Source of the DNA: Chloroflexota bacterium
Lineage (GTDB): Bacteria; Chloroflexota; Anaerolineae; Anaerolineales; UBA4823
Length of the DNA stretch: 64,000 nt
Reading direction: 5' to 3'
Assembly: GCA_029782365.1 (NCBI GenBank)
Contig: JAKOUW010000015.1
Span: 1-64,000, forward strand
Positions 8,980 to 17,653 of this stretch are shown here, in pieces. The notes below the pieces were generated by a model, which saw only the letters and a list, made by a program, of their open reading frames with translations, did no database searches and was not told the origin of the DNA. Made by a program: the position numbers and the translations under genes. The stretch's first letter is position 1, and each line of letters begins with the position of its first letter.

Positions 8980-10353
8980 TTATTTAATCTGGCTGCGGAT
9001 GGCCTCAGCCGCGTCCTTCATAATCTTTTCGGGGGTGTCCTTCTGCTGGTAAAGCAGGCTGAAAGCGTTGTTGGCCGCCGACCAGACGGCGCCCATGGCT
9101 GGGATGGCCGGCATGGGGTCGCCCTGGGCTACAGCAGCGGCGAAGGTCGCAATGTCGGGGTCGTTGGCCTGCTGGGCAGTGTTGTTCCAGGCAGGGATGC
9201 CAAACTGCGCCTTATACAGGTTCATCATCACCTCATCGGAAGCCACGAACTCGGTCAGGAAGGATTGGGCCAGGAGCAGGTTCTTGCTGAATTTGTTGAT
9301 CATAAAGCCCTGCACGCCGACAAACGGTCGAGCGGCTTGCTCCATGTTCGGGATGACGGCGATGCCATAATGCAGGCCAGACTTGCGGATGTTGTCCATT
9401 TCCCACGGGCCGTTGATCCACATCGCCAGGCGGCCTTTGAGGAACAGGTCTTTCGCCACATCGTAGGTGACGCCGTCATGCAGTAGACCGGCCTTGATCA
9501 TGCTGTCCAGTTCGGTCATGGCTTTAATCGAACCCGGGCTGTCAAACCCGACCTGCTTGGGATCGTACGAGCCGTTGGCATCCAGGCCAAAGGCGTAGCC
9601 GCCGAAGCCGGTCATTACGGCATAATGACCGTAGAAGTCGCCGCCGACGAAAGCGATGCCCTGGTCAACCTTGCCCGCGTCGAGCAGGCTCTTGATCGTA
9701 TCCTTGGTAGCTTTCCAGGTGGTGGGCGGAGTAGGGACCAAATCCTTGTTATAGTAGAGAGCGACCGATTCAACCTGGTACGGCATGCCCACGAGGTGCC
9801 CATCGTAGGTGAAGGCCTTGATGCCGGTGGGGTTGAAGCTGGAGACCTTATCGCCCAGGTCGATATCCGCCAGCAGGCCGCTGGCATACAGGCTGCCGAT
9901 CCAATCGTGAGCGCCGGCGATGATGTCGGGCCCGTTGCCGGCAGGAGCGGCAATCTCGAAGTTGCTGCGCACGTCATTGAAGCCCATGGTCTGGATGCGC
10001 ACCGGGACATTGTATTTCGCCTGGAACTCTTTACCGGCGGCTTCCATAATGGGGGCGCGTTCCGCATTCACCCAGATGGTGATCGAGCCTTCTTCGGAAG
10101 ACAGCACGCTGGGCGTGGCTGTAGCCTCAGCGGTGGGCTCGGTTGTCGGCTCTGCCGTCGGTGCGGTGGTGGGCGTGTTGGTGGGCGGCACAGCGGTGGG
10201 GACGGCGGTTGGCGCCTCGGTGGGCTTCTCGGTCGGCAGTGCAGTGGGAGGGGCCGCCTGGGTGGTGGGCTGCGGTGCACAGCCAGCCAGGGCAACGCCG
10301 AGCAGCACGCTGATCAGGAGCAACGACTGAATGATTTTGACAATAGACTTCAT
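8980..10353 (-). CDS. Extracellular sugar-binding lipoprotein of the ABC transporter (MalE type)
   Basis: A 457-aa solute-binding protein. Residues 1-24 are a lipoprotein signal ending in the lipobox LAGC, with Cys25 as the lipidation site. A Thr/Pro linker follows to about residue 84, then a two-lobed family-1 binding domain (ITIWVNAERAPIMEAAGKEF, GPDIIAGAHDWIG, FLKGRLAMWINGPWEMDNI). It captures oligosaccharide outside the membrane and delivers it to the two permeases. It is the first gene of the leftward operon, behind a strong promoter with a LacI-type operator. The substrate, probably galacto-oligosaccharide, is inferred from the neighbours. Confidence 0.95.
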   Translation of the reverse strand: MKSIVKIIQSLLLISVLLGVALAGCAPQPTTQAAPPTALPTEKPTEAPTAVPTAVPPTNTPTTAPTAEPTTEPTAEATATPSVLSSEEGSITIWVNAERAPIMEAAGKEFQAKYNVPVRIQTMGFNDVRSNFEIAAPAGNGPDIIAGAHDWIGSLYASGLLADIDLGDKVSSFNPTGIKAFTYDGHLVGMPYQVESVALYYNKDLVPTPPTTWKATKDTIKSLLDAGKVDQGIAFVGGDFYGHYAVMTGFGGYAFGLDANGSYDPKQVGFDSPGSIKAMTELDSMIKAGLLHDGVTYDVAKDLFLKGRLAMWINGPWEMDNIRKSGLHYGIAVIPNMEQAARPFVGVQGFMINKFSKNLLLAQSFLTEFVASDEVMMNLYKAQFGIPAWNNTAQQANDPDIATFAAAVAQGDPMPAIPAMGAVWSAANNAFSLLYQQKDTPEKIMKDAAEAIRSQIK

Positions 10354-10397
10354 GCTTTCTTCTCCTTACTATGCGGTTGGTAGGGGTGGGTGGAATA

Positions 10398-10409
10398 GTG
10401 AACGTTCAC
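10398..10409 (-). promoter_or_regulatory. LacI-family operator in the sugar operon promoter
   Basis: GTGAACGTTCAC is a perfect 12-bp palindrome with a central CG, the usual form of LacI-family operators. It starts a few nt downstream of the leftward -10 box, so bound repressor would block transcription initiation. A near-identical site lies in the regulator's own promoter. Confidence 0.88.
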
Positions 10410-10413
10410 AATT

Positions 10414-10442
10414 AAAATAGCATAAATATCCCATACTGTCAA
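10414..10442 (-). promoter_or_regulatory. Promoter of the leftward sugar operon
   Basis: On the minus strand a consensus -35 TTGACA (10442-10437) is followed by a 17-nt spacer and TATTTT (10419-10414). The operator lies immediately downstream. Confidence 0.85.
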
Positions 10443-10534
10443 GCAAGATCATCCACCAGGCGGTCCGCAACCGGTTTTTTGGCCGAAAATCCCTGTTTCG
10501 AGCACGATAATCACCTTTTTTTACGCTTCACGTG

Positions 10535-10563
10535 TTGATTATCGACAATTCCTGTGTTATAGT
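10535..10563 (+). promoter_or_regulatory. Promoter of the lacI-GH53 operon
   Basis: TTGATT (10535-10540), a 17-nt spacer and TATAGT (10558-10563) are followed directly by the second operator at 10568. Confidence 0.82.
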
Positions 10564-10567
10564 AATA

Positions 10568-10579
10568 GTGAATGTTCAC
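10568..10579 (+). promoter_or_regulatory. LacI-family operator at the regulator's own promoter
   Basis: GTGAATGTTCAC differs at one base from the perfect palindrome at 10398. It sits around the expected transcription start, which implies autorepression. Confidence 0.85.
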
Positions 10580-10623
10580 AAGAAACAAGTAGTCCTAACA
10601 GCTTTCGTAGAAGGAATGCCTGT

Positions 10624-11646
10624 ATGCCATCCAAACCTGCCAGTAAGGTCACCATGCTTGACGTGGCTGAACAATGCGGGGTTTCTTACCAAACCGTCTC
10701 GCGCGTCATCAATAACAGCCCCGGCGTCTCTGCCAAGACCAGGCGCCAGGTGCTAAAAGTCATTGACACTCTGGGTTACCACCCCAATCACTTTGCACGC
10801 GGCTTGAAAACACGCCGCTCATCCATCCTGGAAGTGATCACCTTCGGCGTCGAGACATATATCCCCCGCGAGTTGATGGTGGCAATGGGCCGCGCGGCCC
10901 AATCCACGGGTTACAGCCTGATGTTCACCGATGTCAAGAGCGAAGACCGCGAGGAGGAAAGCCGGGTGCTGGCGAACGTCAACAGCGGCCTGTGCGACGG
11001 CGCAATCCTGACCAGCCCGGTGGAAAGCCGCCTGTACCAGGAACTGCTCGACAACCCGCCCGATATTCCCCTGGTGCACATCCGCAATCAGCCGGGCTCC
11101 AGTTTTCCCTCGGTGATCATCGACCAGGTCGCCGGTGAGCGACTGGCCGTCACCCACCTGCTGGAGATGGGACACCGCCAGATCGCCGAGATCAGCGGCC
11201 CTCTGCGCTTTCACGAGGCCTTCACCCGCCACGAGACTTTTGTAGCCACCCTGGCGGCGGCCGGCCTCAGCCCGCTGGCCAGCCAGGAATCCAACGAGTG
11301 GATGGCTGGCGACGGCTACCAGGCCGCCTGCGCCCTGCTCAGCCGCCAGCAGCACTTCACCGCCCTGGTGGTCTCCAACGATTACCTGGCGCTGGGGGCC
11401 ATCCTGGCGCTTAAAGAGTATGGACTGCGCGTGCCGGAGGATGTGTCGGTTGTCGGCTTCGACGACGCACCCGAGTCCGCCTATTTCATCCCGCCGCTGA
11501 CCACCGTGCACCAGGATTACGAGGCCCTGGGCCAACAGAGCATTCAATATTTGGTAGATCTGATCAACAACTCTGATATCCCCTCGCACCAGCGCGTCCT
11601 GGCGCCGCGCCTGATCAAACGCCAGAGCGTCAGGAATATCGTATGA
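10624..11646 (+). CDS. LacI-family transcriptional regulator of the galactan locus
   Basis: A 340-aa cytoplasmic regulator. Residues 9-55 form the LacI helix-turn-helix and hinge (VTMLDVAEQCGVSYQTVSRV, then GYHPNHFARGLKT). The rest is a periplasmic-binding-protein-like effector domain ending in the typical VVGFDDAPESAYFIPPLTTV. It has a GAAGGA ribosome-binding site 8 nt before the ATG. It lies divergent from the sugar transporter operon, and the shared intergenic region has a matching operator at each promoter. It therefore probably represses both directions until a galactose-containing sugar binds. Its stop overlaps the GH53 start (ATGA). Confidence 0.95.
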   Translation: MPSKPASKVTMLDVAEQCGVSYQTVSRVINNSPGVSAKTRRQVLKVIDTLGYHPNHFARGLKTRRSSILEVITFGVETYIPRELMVAMGRAAQSTGYSLMFTDVKSEDREEESRVLANVNSGLCDGAILTSPVESRLYQELLDNPPDIPLVHIRNQPGSSFPSVIIDQVAGERLAVTHLLEMGHRQIAEISGPLRFHEAFTRHETFVATLAAAGLSPLASQESNEWMAGDGYQAACALLSRQQHFTALVVSNDYLALGAILALKEYGLRVPEDVSVVGFDDAPESAYFIPPLTTVHQDYEALGQQSIQYLVDLINNSDIPSHQRVLAPRLIKRQSVRNIV

Positions 11647-12869
11647 CTTCCTTCCGCCCCGAGATGCTCGCTGTGGGGCTGGCCGTTCTCCTCGTTTACC
11701 TCCTGGCCGGCTGCGCCCAGGCGACCCCGCTTCCAGCGACCGTGACCCCAGCGGCAACCAGTACGCAGGTCAATACGCCGACCGAGCCGCCGACCAGCAC
11801 ACCGCTGGCATCCCCTACCGCCACGCCTGTGCCCTCGCCCACGCCGCCGCCGTTCATTTTCGGTGTGGATGCTTCTTACATGCAGCAAATTGAAGACGCT
11901 GGCGGGCTGTACTACCAGAATGGCGCCGCCACGGACGGCTTGCAAATTTTCAAAGATCACGGCATCAATTACATCCGCCTGCGACTGTGGGTGGCGCCGA
12001 TTATCGGTTACAACGACTTGAACCACACGCTCAAAATGGCCAAGAGGGTCAAAGACCTGGGCATGAACCTGATGATCGATTTCCATTACTCCGACACCTG
12101 GGCCGATCCCGGCAAGCAGTACAAACCTTCCGCCTGGGCCGGCTTGAAAGGGGAAGCGCTGCAAAAAGCGGTGCATGATTACACCCACCAGGTGATCGCC
12201 GGGTTGAAAAAGCAGGGCACGCTGCCCGACTCGGTGCAGATTGGCAACGAAATCACCCCCGGCATGCTGTGGGATGACGGCCGGGTGGGCGGGGCTTTTG
12301 ACAGCAACTGGCCGCAGTTTGCCGCCCTGCTCAAAGCGGGGGTCAGCGGCGTGCAGGATGCCTTGAGCCCGGGCGAAAAAGTCGGCATCGTGCTGCATGT
12401 GGATGCCGGCGGAAACAACGCTACCTGCCGCTGGTTTTTCGACCACATCGTGCAACAGCAGGTGCCTTTCGATTATATTGGGCTGTCTTATTATCCCTGG
12501 TGGCACGGTACACTGGCTGATTTGCAAAACAACCTGAATGACCTGGCCGTGCGCTACCACAAGCCGCTCCTGGTGGTTGAGACTGCTTATCCCTGGTCGC
12601 TGGAAAACAACGACAACATGGGCAACCTGGTCGGCCCGCAGACGCAGCTCCTGCCTGAGTTCGAGGCCAGCGTGGACGGCCAGAGGCGCTTCCTGCTGGC
12701 AGAGATGGATATCTTGAAGAAAGTGCCGCAGGGGTTGGGCAAAGGCCTATTCTATTGGGCGGCGGATGACATCACCTCGCCGCGTTTTGGCTCGGTGTTT
12801 GAAAATGCAGCCACCTTTGATTTCAAGGGCAATGTCCTGGAATCCTTGAAGGTGTTCCTCTCGCCCTGA
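11643..12869 (+). CDS. GH53 arabinogalactan endo-beta-1,4-galactanase, lipoprotein
   Basis: This 408-aa enzyme cuts beta-1,4-galactan (pectin side chains) outside the cell. Residues 1-23 form a lipoprotein signal with lipobox LAGC and Cys24, followed by a Thr/Pro linker to about residue 70. The GH53 domain begins at FGVDASYMQQIEDAGG. Glu203 in QIGNEITPG matches the acid/base and Glu313 in LLVVETAYPW the nucleophile. HYSDTWADPGKQ and YYPWW are further family motifs. It is translationally coupled to the LacI regulator by a 4-bp overlap. Lipid anchoring would keep released oligosaccharides near the ABC transporter. Confidence 0.95.
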   Translation: MTSFRPEMLAVGLAVLLVYLLAGCAQATPLPATVTPAATSTQVNTPTEPPTSTPLASPTATPVPSPTPPPFIFGVDASYMQQIEDAGGLYYQNGAATDGLQIFKDHGINYIRLRLWVAPIIGYNDLNHTLKMAKRVKDLGMNLMIDFHYSDTWADPGKQYKPSAWAGLKGEALQKAVHDYTHQVIAGLKKQGTLPDSVQIGNEITPGMLWDDGRVGGAFDSNWPQFAALLKAGVSGVQDALSPGEKVGIVLHVDAGGNNATCRWFFDHIVQQQVPFDYIGLSYYPWWHGTLADLQNNLNDLAVRYHKPLLVVETAYPWSLENNDNMGNLVGPQTQLLPEFEASVDGQRRFLLAEMDILKKVPQGLGKGLFYWAADDITSPRFGSVFENAATFDFKGNVLESLKVFLSP

Positions 12870-12891
12870 AATAACCGCCGGCGCCAGGGTT

Positions 12892-13758
12892 TCAAATGCC
12901 TGCGGCGAGCGCCATGCCGCACAACGCATCAAACCCGGAGAAATTTCCCCATTCCGCCAGCCGGCTGGCGCTTTCCCACGGGGAAAGATTGCCAGACATC
13001 AGCCCATCCAGAGCGGCCAGCAGGCGCTCGTCTGCCTGGCCGTGGCCGGCGCAGGCCAGCAGATTCGCCGCAAGCGTGGTGGTTTTCTGGTTGGCGCGCG
13101 CCAGCACAGCCTGGTTGAGCTCCAGATAGTCCATGCCAGGGGCCAGCACATCACCCCACCGATGGAGTGATAGCAAAAATCCCAGCACGATATCGTCACC
13201 GGAAGGCGTCAGCCCTTTCCCTAAGCCCAATACAGCGGACAAGGCGGATGGGTCGTGGCGCTCAGCTGGCGTGGCCCTCCAGGTCTGGATGGCGAGCAGA
13301 GGCGGGTACAAATAATATGCTTCACCCTCCAAAACGGGCTGGGCGTCCTCCGCCAGGGCGCGCAGGGCAGCCAGGCTGGCGGCGGGTCTCATCCCCTCAG
13401 CCGCCCGAACCATCTCCCACAGCGCCTGGCGGCGCTGATGAGGCGCCATCATTACCGCTGGGCGGTGCGGCGCCTGCCAAACCAGGGCTGGCTCAATCTC
13501 CAATACCGGTCCGGCCTCGAAGGAAATCAATCCGCTGGAAACCGAGACCCTCTGCCTGGCGTAGATTTTCCCATCCAGGTGGGCGGCGCGGCTCAAGTTG
13601 ATGGTCAGCGGACCATGCCAGCCGGATGCCGTCAGAAAGACCATCCAGCCGCAGTCCAGGCGCAGAAAGATGCCGCGGCGGCTGATGCCATACACTTCTG
13701 CGGAGCGGGCGCGGCGCAGTGCATCCAGGGCCGCGCCGCCGATGGCCTGGATGTTCAT
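12892..13758 (-). CDS. DUF2877 protein (YlbF/AllH-like), predicted carbamoyltransferase component
   Basis: A protein of about 288 aa with the DUF2877 signature GLGKGLTPSGDD near residue 200. In E. coli the homologue YlbF (AllH) works with FdrA (AllF) and YlbE (AllG) as oxamate carbamoyltransferase in allantoin use. Here FdrA and a DUF1116 protein (YlbE family) are encoded in the divergent operon about 6 kb away, so the full trio is present although split. I chose the ATG at 13758, which overlaps the upstream stop (ATGA). A longer frame exists but lies inside the preceding gene. The 3' end converges on the GH53 gene. The family call is good; the exact substrate is inferred. Confidence 0.85.
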   Translation of the reverse strand: MNIQAIGGAALDALRRARSAEVYGISRRGIFLRLDCGWMVFLTASGWHGPLTINLSRAAHLDGKIYARQRVSVSSGLISFEAGPVLEIEPALVWQAPHRPAVMMAPHQRRQALWEMVRAAEGMRPAASLAALRALAEDAQPVLEGEAYYLYPPLLAIQTWRATPAERHDPSALSAVLGLGKGLTPSGDDIVLGFLLSLHRWGDVLAPGMDYLELNQAVLARANQKTTTLAANLLACAGHGQADERLLAALDGLMSGNLSPWESASRLAEWGNFSGFDALCGMALAAGI

Positions 13759-14294
13759 CCCTCTCGCAGCAGGTAGCCTGCCATCTGGTCCAGCGGAACC
13801 CCAGCGCCCTTGCCTGGCTCGAAAACAATCTCGTCTTCCAGGCAGCAGTAGAGTTTCATCCACAGGGCAATGCCTTTTTTGACTCGCTCGTCATCACCCT
13901 GGCGCGCCGCCAGTTCTTCTGCATAGCGGGCTACCAGGCGCTTGCGCAGCCAAAAATAAACGCCATAAAAGACAAGCAGCAGTGCCAGCGCTGGAAGAAA
14001 GAAACCGTTTTGGCTGGTATAAATGCCGTAGAAAAAGACCGGCATGATGGCGCTGAAAGCCAGCATAGCCAGGTCGGGGTGAATAGGCCTGGTCATCCCC
14101 TGGCGCTTTCCGGAAGGCGGGGCCAGCTGGCGGCTTAGGGCAGGAGAGGCCTGAATGCGCGGCGGAGCGGCAGGCTTATCTGCCTCGGCCCCAACGTTTT
14201 TTTCACGCAGGCCAATCCCTGTCAGGTACAGCGTGCTGACTTTTTCAACCTTCTCTGTGCGGCCGCAGGCCGGGCATAGAATGGATGCCGTCAT
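13755..14294 (-). CDS. Membrane protein with N-terminal CxxC zinc-ribbon-like motif
   Basis: A 179-aa protein of unknown function. It begins with CPACGRTEKVEKV, half of a zinc ribbon. A Pro/Ala-rich linker follows, then two hydrophobic segments (about residues 75-115) and a charged cytoplasmic tail. The start at 14294 follows a GTGAGGG ribosome-binding site and lies 10 bp after the previous gene. The stop overlaps DUF2877 by 4 bp, so the three leftward genes form one operon. Nothing ties it mechanistically to the heterocycle pathway beyond position. Confidence 0.7.
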   Translation of the reverse strand: MTASILCPACGRTEKVEKVSTLYLTGIGLREKNVGAEADKPAAPPRIQASPALSRQLAPPSGKRQGMTRPIHPDLAMLAFSAIMPVFFYGIYTSQNGFFLPALALLLVFYGVYFWLRKRLVARYAEELAARQGDDERVKKGIALWMKLYCCLEDEIVFEPGKGAGVPLDQMAGYLLREG

Positions 14295-14304
14295 GGCGCT
14301 GCCC

Positions 14305-14652
14305 TCACAGCTTGAACGCCCAGCTGAAGGCGACCAAGCCCAGGGATATCGGCAGCCACCAATACGGCTGCAGGGAATCCAGATGGAGCAGGCCGGCATT
14401 TAAGAGCATGCCAAACAGCATGGCCAGCGCCCCAACCCCGGCAATGCTGAGGTCGACCCGGTTCTTGCTCAGGATAGAATAGTTGGAGGTCACGGCAGGT
14501 TGCGCTCTGCTTTTCTTCTTTTTGGTTTTCTGAGCGGCTTGTTCCAGATTTAGCTTCACTCGTTTCACCCGTTCCCGCTGCAAGATAATCAGGCGCAAGT
14601 AAAAAAAGAGCGCCGCGGCCAACACCACCACGAATCCTGGGTCGATTTGCAT
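14305..14652 (-). CDS. Small membrane protein, function unknown
   Basis: A 115-aa protein with an N-terminal hydrophobic helix (residues 5-24), a Lys/Arg-rich cytoplasmic linker (TKKKKSRAQP) and two hydrophobic segments at the C-terminus. No family is recognised. It is the first gene of the leftward operon that ends with DUF2877, behind a TTGCCA-17-TATGAT promoter. With the next gene it may form a small membrane pair. Confidence 0.6.
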   Translation of the reverse strand: MQIDPGFVVVLAAALFFYLRLIILQRERVKRVKLNLEQAAQKTKKKKSRAQPAVTSNYSILSKNRVDLSIAGVGALAMLFGMLLNAGLLHLDSLQPYWWLPISLGLVAFSWAFKL

Positions 14653-14725
14653 ATTGATCTCAATGATTGATCATTCAGGGTTTGGATTTAGACGCCACAC
14701 ACTGGCGCCTGGTCGAGACTTTTCA

Positions 14726-14754
14726 ATCATAACCATAATCCGGCAATTTGGCAA
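14726..14754 (-). promoter_or_regulatory. Promoter of the leftward membrane protein-DUF2877 operon
   Basis: On the minus strand TTGCCA (14754-14749), a 17-nt spacer and TATGAT (14731-14726) precede a GGCGCCA/TGGCGTC hairpin in the 5' untranslated region. Confidence 0.65.
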
Positions 14755-14848
14755 CAGCCTTCAGAACCCAAGATCTCTTGGTTTGCATGTGAAATTCCTC
14801 AGGCCGCCGCATCGAACAAAAATCATCCGCTAAAAATGATGAATCTAG

Positions 14849-14877
14849 TTGCCGTGAATAAAAATCTTATCTATAAT
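14849..14877 (+). promoter_or_regulatory. Promoter of the permease-hydroxylase operon
   Basis: TTGCCG (14849-14854), a 17-nt spacer and consensus TATAAT (14872-14877). If used, it gives a leader of about 370 nt before the permease start. Confidence 0.65.
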
Positions 14878-15252
14878 AATAAAACAAAGTCCTTAATGTA
14901 AGTCACAATTCAATATCAACATTATCAGTGGGTTCTAACGCTTTATTCAGTAGCGATCGTCTGAGCGAACAAGCCGTTATGCATTGAGGATCGATCCTAT
15001 GGTTTATGGATGCTTCAAAACGAACCTATCTACTGTGTCTCTATTGGCCCCACCGCCGGTTGTTTCTTTTCGATTCACATTAAACCAAAATTCAACATCT
15101 TCCTCTTTCGTGTGGTTCCGAAGATTTTCTGGGTATCCTCACATCTTCGAAATTATCAACCTGCAGTTCATGGAGGTGGATTATTCGACGCAGATAATGT
15201 TCGCTTCGCCCCATTAATCATCTAAACAATTATCAAAAGGAGAATGAAAGTT

Positions 15253-16635
15253 ATGAGCTCAGCCACGAATGCAAAACTGGTAGGATACCTACCTGCAGAT
15301 ATGCCAGACTGGGGCGCTCTGATCAGCCTGGGCTTCCAACAGGTGCTGACCATGTTCCCGGCTACGGTCCTGGTCGCCATCCTGACCAAATTCGATGTGG
15401 GAGTCACGCTGACCGCCAGCGGCATTGGCACGATTGTCGCCTTGCTCGTCTCAGGCCGGCGCATCCCATTGTATTACGGATCAAGTTTCAGCTACATCTC
15501 GGTTGTGATCACAGCCATGAACCTGTATGCCAAGGACTGCTTCTCTAACCCGGCTACCGTTTACTGCCCGGAGGGCGTAAAGCTGATCCAGGTTGGCATC
15601 ATCGGCACAGCCGTGGTTGAAATCCTGGTCGGCTTGTTGATCATGCGGATCGGCAAAGAAGCCCTGGACAAAGTGCTGCCGCCGATCATCACCGGCAGCG
15701 TGGCCATGGTCATCGGTATCGCCCTGGCTGGGGCAGCCTTGAACAGCGCCAGCACCAACTGGACGGTGGCCTTAATTACGCTGGTGGTGACCATCGTCTT
15801 CTCTGTCTATCTGCAAAACAGAGGCTTGCTGGGCATGCTGCCGATCCTGTTGGGCGCTGTGGCAGGCTGGTTAGTCTCGATCCCGTTTGGCCTGATCAAG
15901 TGGGATTTGATTGCCAGTGAATATTGGTTCCGCATGCCGGCCTTCACCTTCCCAGCTTTCACCGACCCCAATGCCTGGGCTGCCGTGACTGGCATCGCGC
16001 TGATCGCCATTGCCACCATCCCCGAAAGCACGGCGCACCTGTACCAGATGAGTCTCTACATCGACCAACTGGCCAAGGAAATGGGCCGCGCACCGCTGGA
16101 AATCAAGAAGCTGATCGGGCTCAACCTGGTGTCGGATGGATCCGACGATCTTGTTGTTGGTTTCCTGGGTGGCTGCGCCGGGACGAATTACGGCGAGAAC
16201 AACAGCCTGATGGCGATCACCCGCTGCTATTCTGTGCCCGTCCTGTTCGCCGCTGGTGTCATCGCCATTTTGCTCGGCTTCATCGGCAAGCTGGCCGGCA
16301 TCGTCAACACACTGCCCACTGCCGTCACCGGTGGACTCTCGATCTATTTGTTCGGTGTGATTGGCATGCAAGGCGTGGCTCTGATCCAATCCGAAAAAGT
16401 GAACCTGTTCGAACCGCGCCAGCTTGCTATCGGCGCAATTATTTTGGTAACCGGCATCGGCGGGAACCTGGGCCTGAAAGACGGCCTTTTCCCCTTCCCT
16501 ATCCCGGTGCTTTTCCCGAGCGGCATCCCGGCAATTGTTTTCTCGGCCATTCTCGGCATCCTGGTGAACTTACTCTTCCTGGTCTTGCCGCCAAAGCTCT
16601 TTGGCATTGAAGACCGGCAAAACATCAACGATTAA
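15253..16635 (+). CDS. NCS2-family nucleobase permease (xanthine/uracil type)
   Basis: An integral membrane protein of about 460 aa with many hydrophobic helices, importing purines or pyrimidines by ion symport. Family stretches include FPATVLVAIL, a segment near the start of TM3 (YYGSSFSYISVV), and the conserved acidic region VTGIALIAIATIPESTAHLYQ with Glu in the substrate site. I place the start at the ATG at 15253 because the AAAAGGAGA ribosome-binding site ends 10 nt before it; an in-frame ATG at 15244 directly abuts that site. It heads the rightward operon with the molybdenum hydroxylase, so it probably imports that enzyme's substrate. Confidence 0.92.
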   Translation: MSSATNAKLVGYLPADMPDWGALISLGFQQVLTMFPATVLVAILTKFDVGVTLTASGIGTIVALLVSGRRIPLYYGSSFSYISVVITAMNLYAKDCFSNPATVYCPEGVKLIQVGIIGTAVVEILVGLLIMRIGKEALDKVLPPIITGSVAMVIGIALAGAALNSASTNWTVALITLVVTIVFSVYLQNRGLLGMLPILLGAVAGWLVSIPFGLIKWDLIASEYWFRMPAFTFPAFTDPNAWAAVTGIALIAIATIPESTAHLYQMSLYIDQLAKEMGRAPLEIKKLIGLNLVSDGSDDLVVGFLGGCAGTNYGENNSLMAITRCYSVPVLFAAGVIAILLGFIGKLAGIVNTLPTAVTGGLSIYLFGVIGMQGVALIQSEKVNLFEPRQLAIGAIILVTGIGGNLGLKDGLFPFPIPVLFPSGIPAIVFSAILGILVNLLFLVLPPKLFGIEDRQNIND

Positions 16636-16651
16636 TCTGTTCTCCTTTCCG

Positions 16652-16702
16652 ATTGGGATGTTGGACGCCAGCAGGCTCAGACTGCTCGTCCAACATCCCA
16701 AT
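16652..16702 (+). terminator. Long hairpin between permease and hydroxylase genes
   Basis: A perfect 16-bp inverted repeat (ATTGGGATGTTGGACG and its complement) encloses a 19-nt loop with its own short stem. There is no T-run, so it may be a partial terminator or an mRNA processing and stability element rather than a full stop. Confidence 0.55.
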
Positions 16703-16730
16703 AAGATCCATCCTAAGAGAGGTGCGCTCA

Positions 16731-17642
16731 ATGAGTATCAACGCCCACCCAGAACTACCTGAATTCGAATATTTACAGCCCGCTTCGCTGAGCGAAGCCA
16801 GCCAGTTCTTAGCGCAGCACCCTCAAAACGCACGGCCGCTGTCGGGCGGCACGGATATTTTCGTGAGGATGCGAGACGGCTTTTGGCGCGACCAGTACCT
16901 GATCGATATCAAGCATCTCGGCGGCGCCGATGAGCTGAATTTCGATGCCCGCAGCGGTTTGCGTGTTGGAGCGGGTGTCAACATGAACCGGGTGATTGCT
17001 TTTCCTGCCGTCCAGGAACATTATCCCCTGTTAGCCCAGGCCTGCCGGTCGGTCGCTTCGTATCAACTGCGCAGCCGGGCCACGATCGTCGGCAACATTT
17101 GCAACGCCTCGCCGGCAGGCGACACAATCGGCGCTTGCATGCTGCTGGACGGCGTGCTGCACATCCATGGGGTTAGCGGCGAACGGCAGGTTGAGTTGAA
17201 ATCGTTTTTCCTCGGCCCGGGGAAAACTGTTCTAAAGCCTGGCGACATTGTCACCTCCATCGCCTTCCCAACCCCGCCGCCAGGCGCAGCCGGAGTGTAT
17301 ATCAAATTGGGCCGTAACACCTGGAGCGATCTTTCGATCGTTGGTGTTGCGGCGTACGCACACCCAGACCATACGCTGCCTTCCGGGCATCATTTCCGGG
17401 TGGCATTAGCTTCTGTGGCTCCCACCCCCTTGTTGGTAACAGCCGTGGAAGAATACCTGGCGGCTAACCAGGCTTCAACAGAGACTTTTCAACAGGCTGC
17501 CCGGCTGGCGGAAGCCGCCTGCAGCCCCATTGACGATGTGCGGGGCAGCGCTCGCTACCGCAAGGCAATGGTGCGGAAATTGACCGAGAAAGCCATCCAA
17601 CAAACCTGGGCGCAAATTGGGCAGCAAGCTTTTGAGCGCTGA
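16731..17642 (+). CDS. Molybdenum hydroxylase, FAD-binding subunit (XdhB/CoxM type)
   Basis: This 303-aa subunit passes electrons from the iron-sulfur subunit to FAD. The flavin-binding motifs LSGGTDIFVRMRDG and ATIVGNICNASPAGD are clear, followed by the CO_deh_flav_C domain. The ATG at 16731 has AGAGAGG 8 nt upstream. It is the first of three adjacent hydroxylase genes (FAD, 2Fe-2S, molybdenum). The set resembles xanthine dehydrogenase-like enzymes. The substrate is probably an N-heterocycle, from the NCS2 permease and FdrA context. Confidence 0.92.
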   Translation: MSINAHPELPEFEYLQPASLSEASQFLAQHPQNARPLSGGTDIFVRMRDGFWRDQYLIDIKHLGGADELNFDARSGLRVGAGVNMNRVIAFPAVQEHYPLLAQACRSVASYQLRSRATIVGNICNASPAGDTIGACMLLDGVLHIHGVSGERQVELKSFFLGPGKTVLKPGDIVTSIAFPTPPPGAAGVYIKLGRNTWSDLSIVGVAAYAHPDHTLPSGHHFRVALASVAPTPLLVTAVEEYLAANQASTETFQQAARLAEAACSPIDDVRGSARYRKAMVRKLTEKAIQQTWAQIGQQAFER

Positions 17643-17653
17643 TGAGGAACACG

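Larger units (their letters stand above)
14653..15252. other. 600-bp divergent regulatory region of the heterocycle locus
   Basis: It contains a promoter in each direction, a 12-bp perfect palindrome AGGATCGATCCT at 14987-14998, and a long presumed leader (about 14884-15252) for the permease operon. Short frames inside it (14984-15217) lack ribosome-binding sites and look non-coding. The leader does not match the purine riboswitch core that I know. Confidence 0.55.

Noticed and set aside
12892..13863. Longer DUF2877 start at 13863
   Set aside because: It would overlap the upstream gene by more than 100 bp. The ATG at 13758 overlaps the preceding stop in the usual ATGA form and fits the family N-terminus.
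14984..15225. Two overlapping short frames upstream of the permease
   Set aside because: Neither has a ribosome-binding site, their composition is not protein-like, and they lie in what looks like the permease leader.
14761..15252. Purine riboswitch in the permease leader
   Set aside because: The conserved junction and loop sequences of purine riboswitches could not be found by eye; a covariance search could still find another class.
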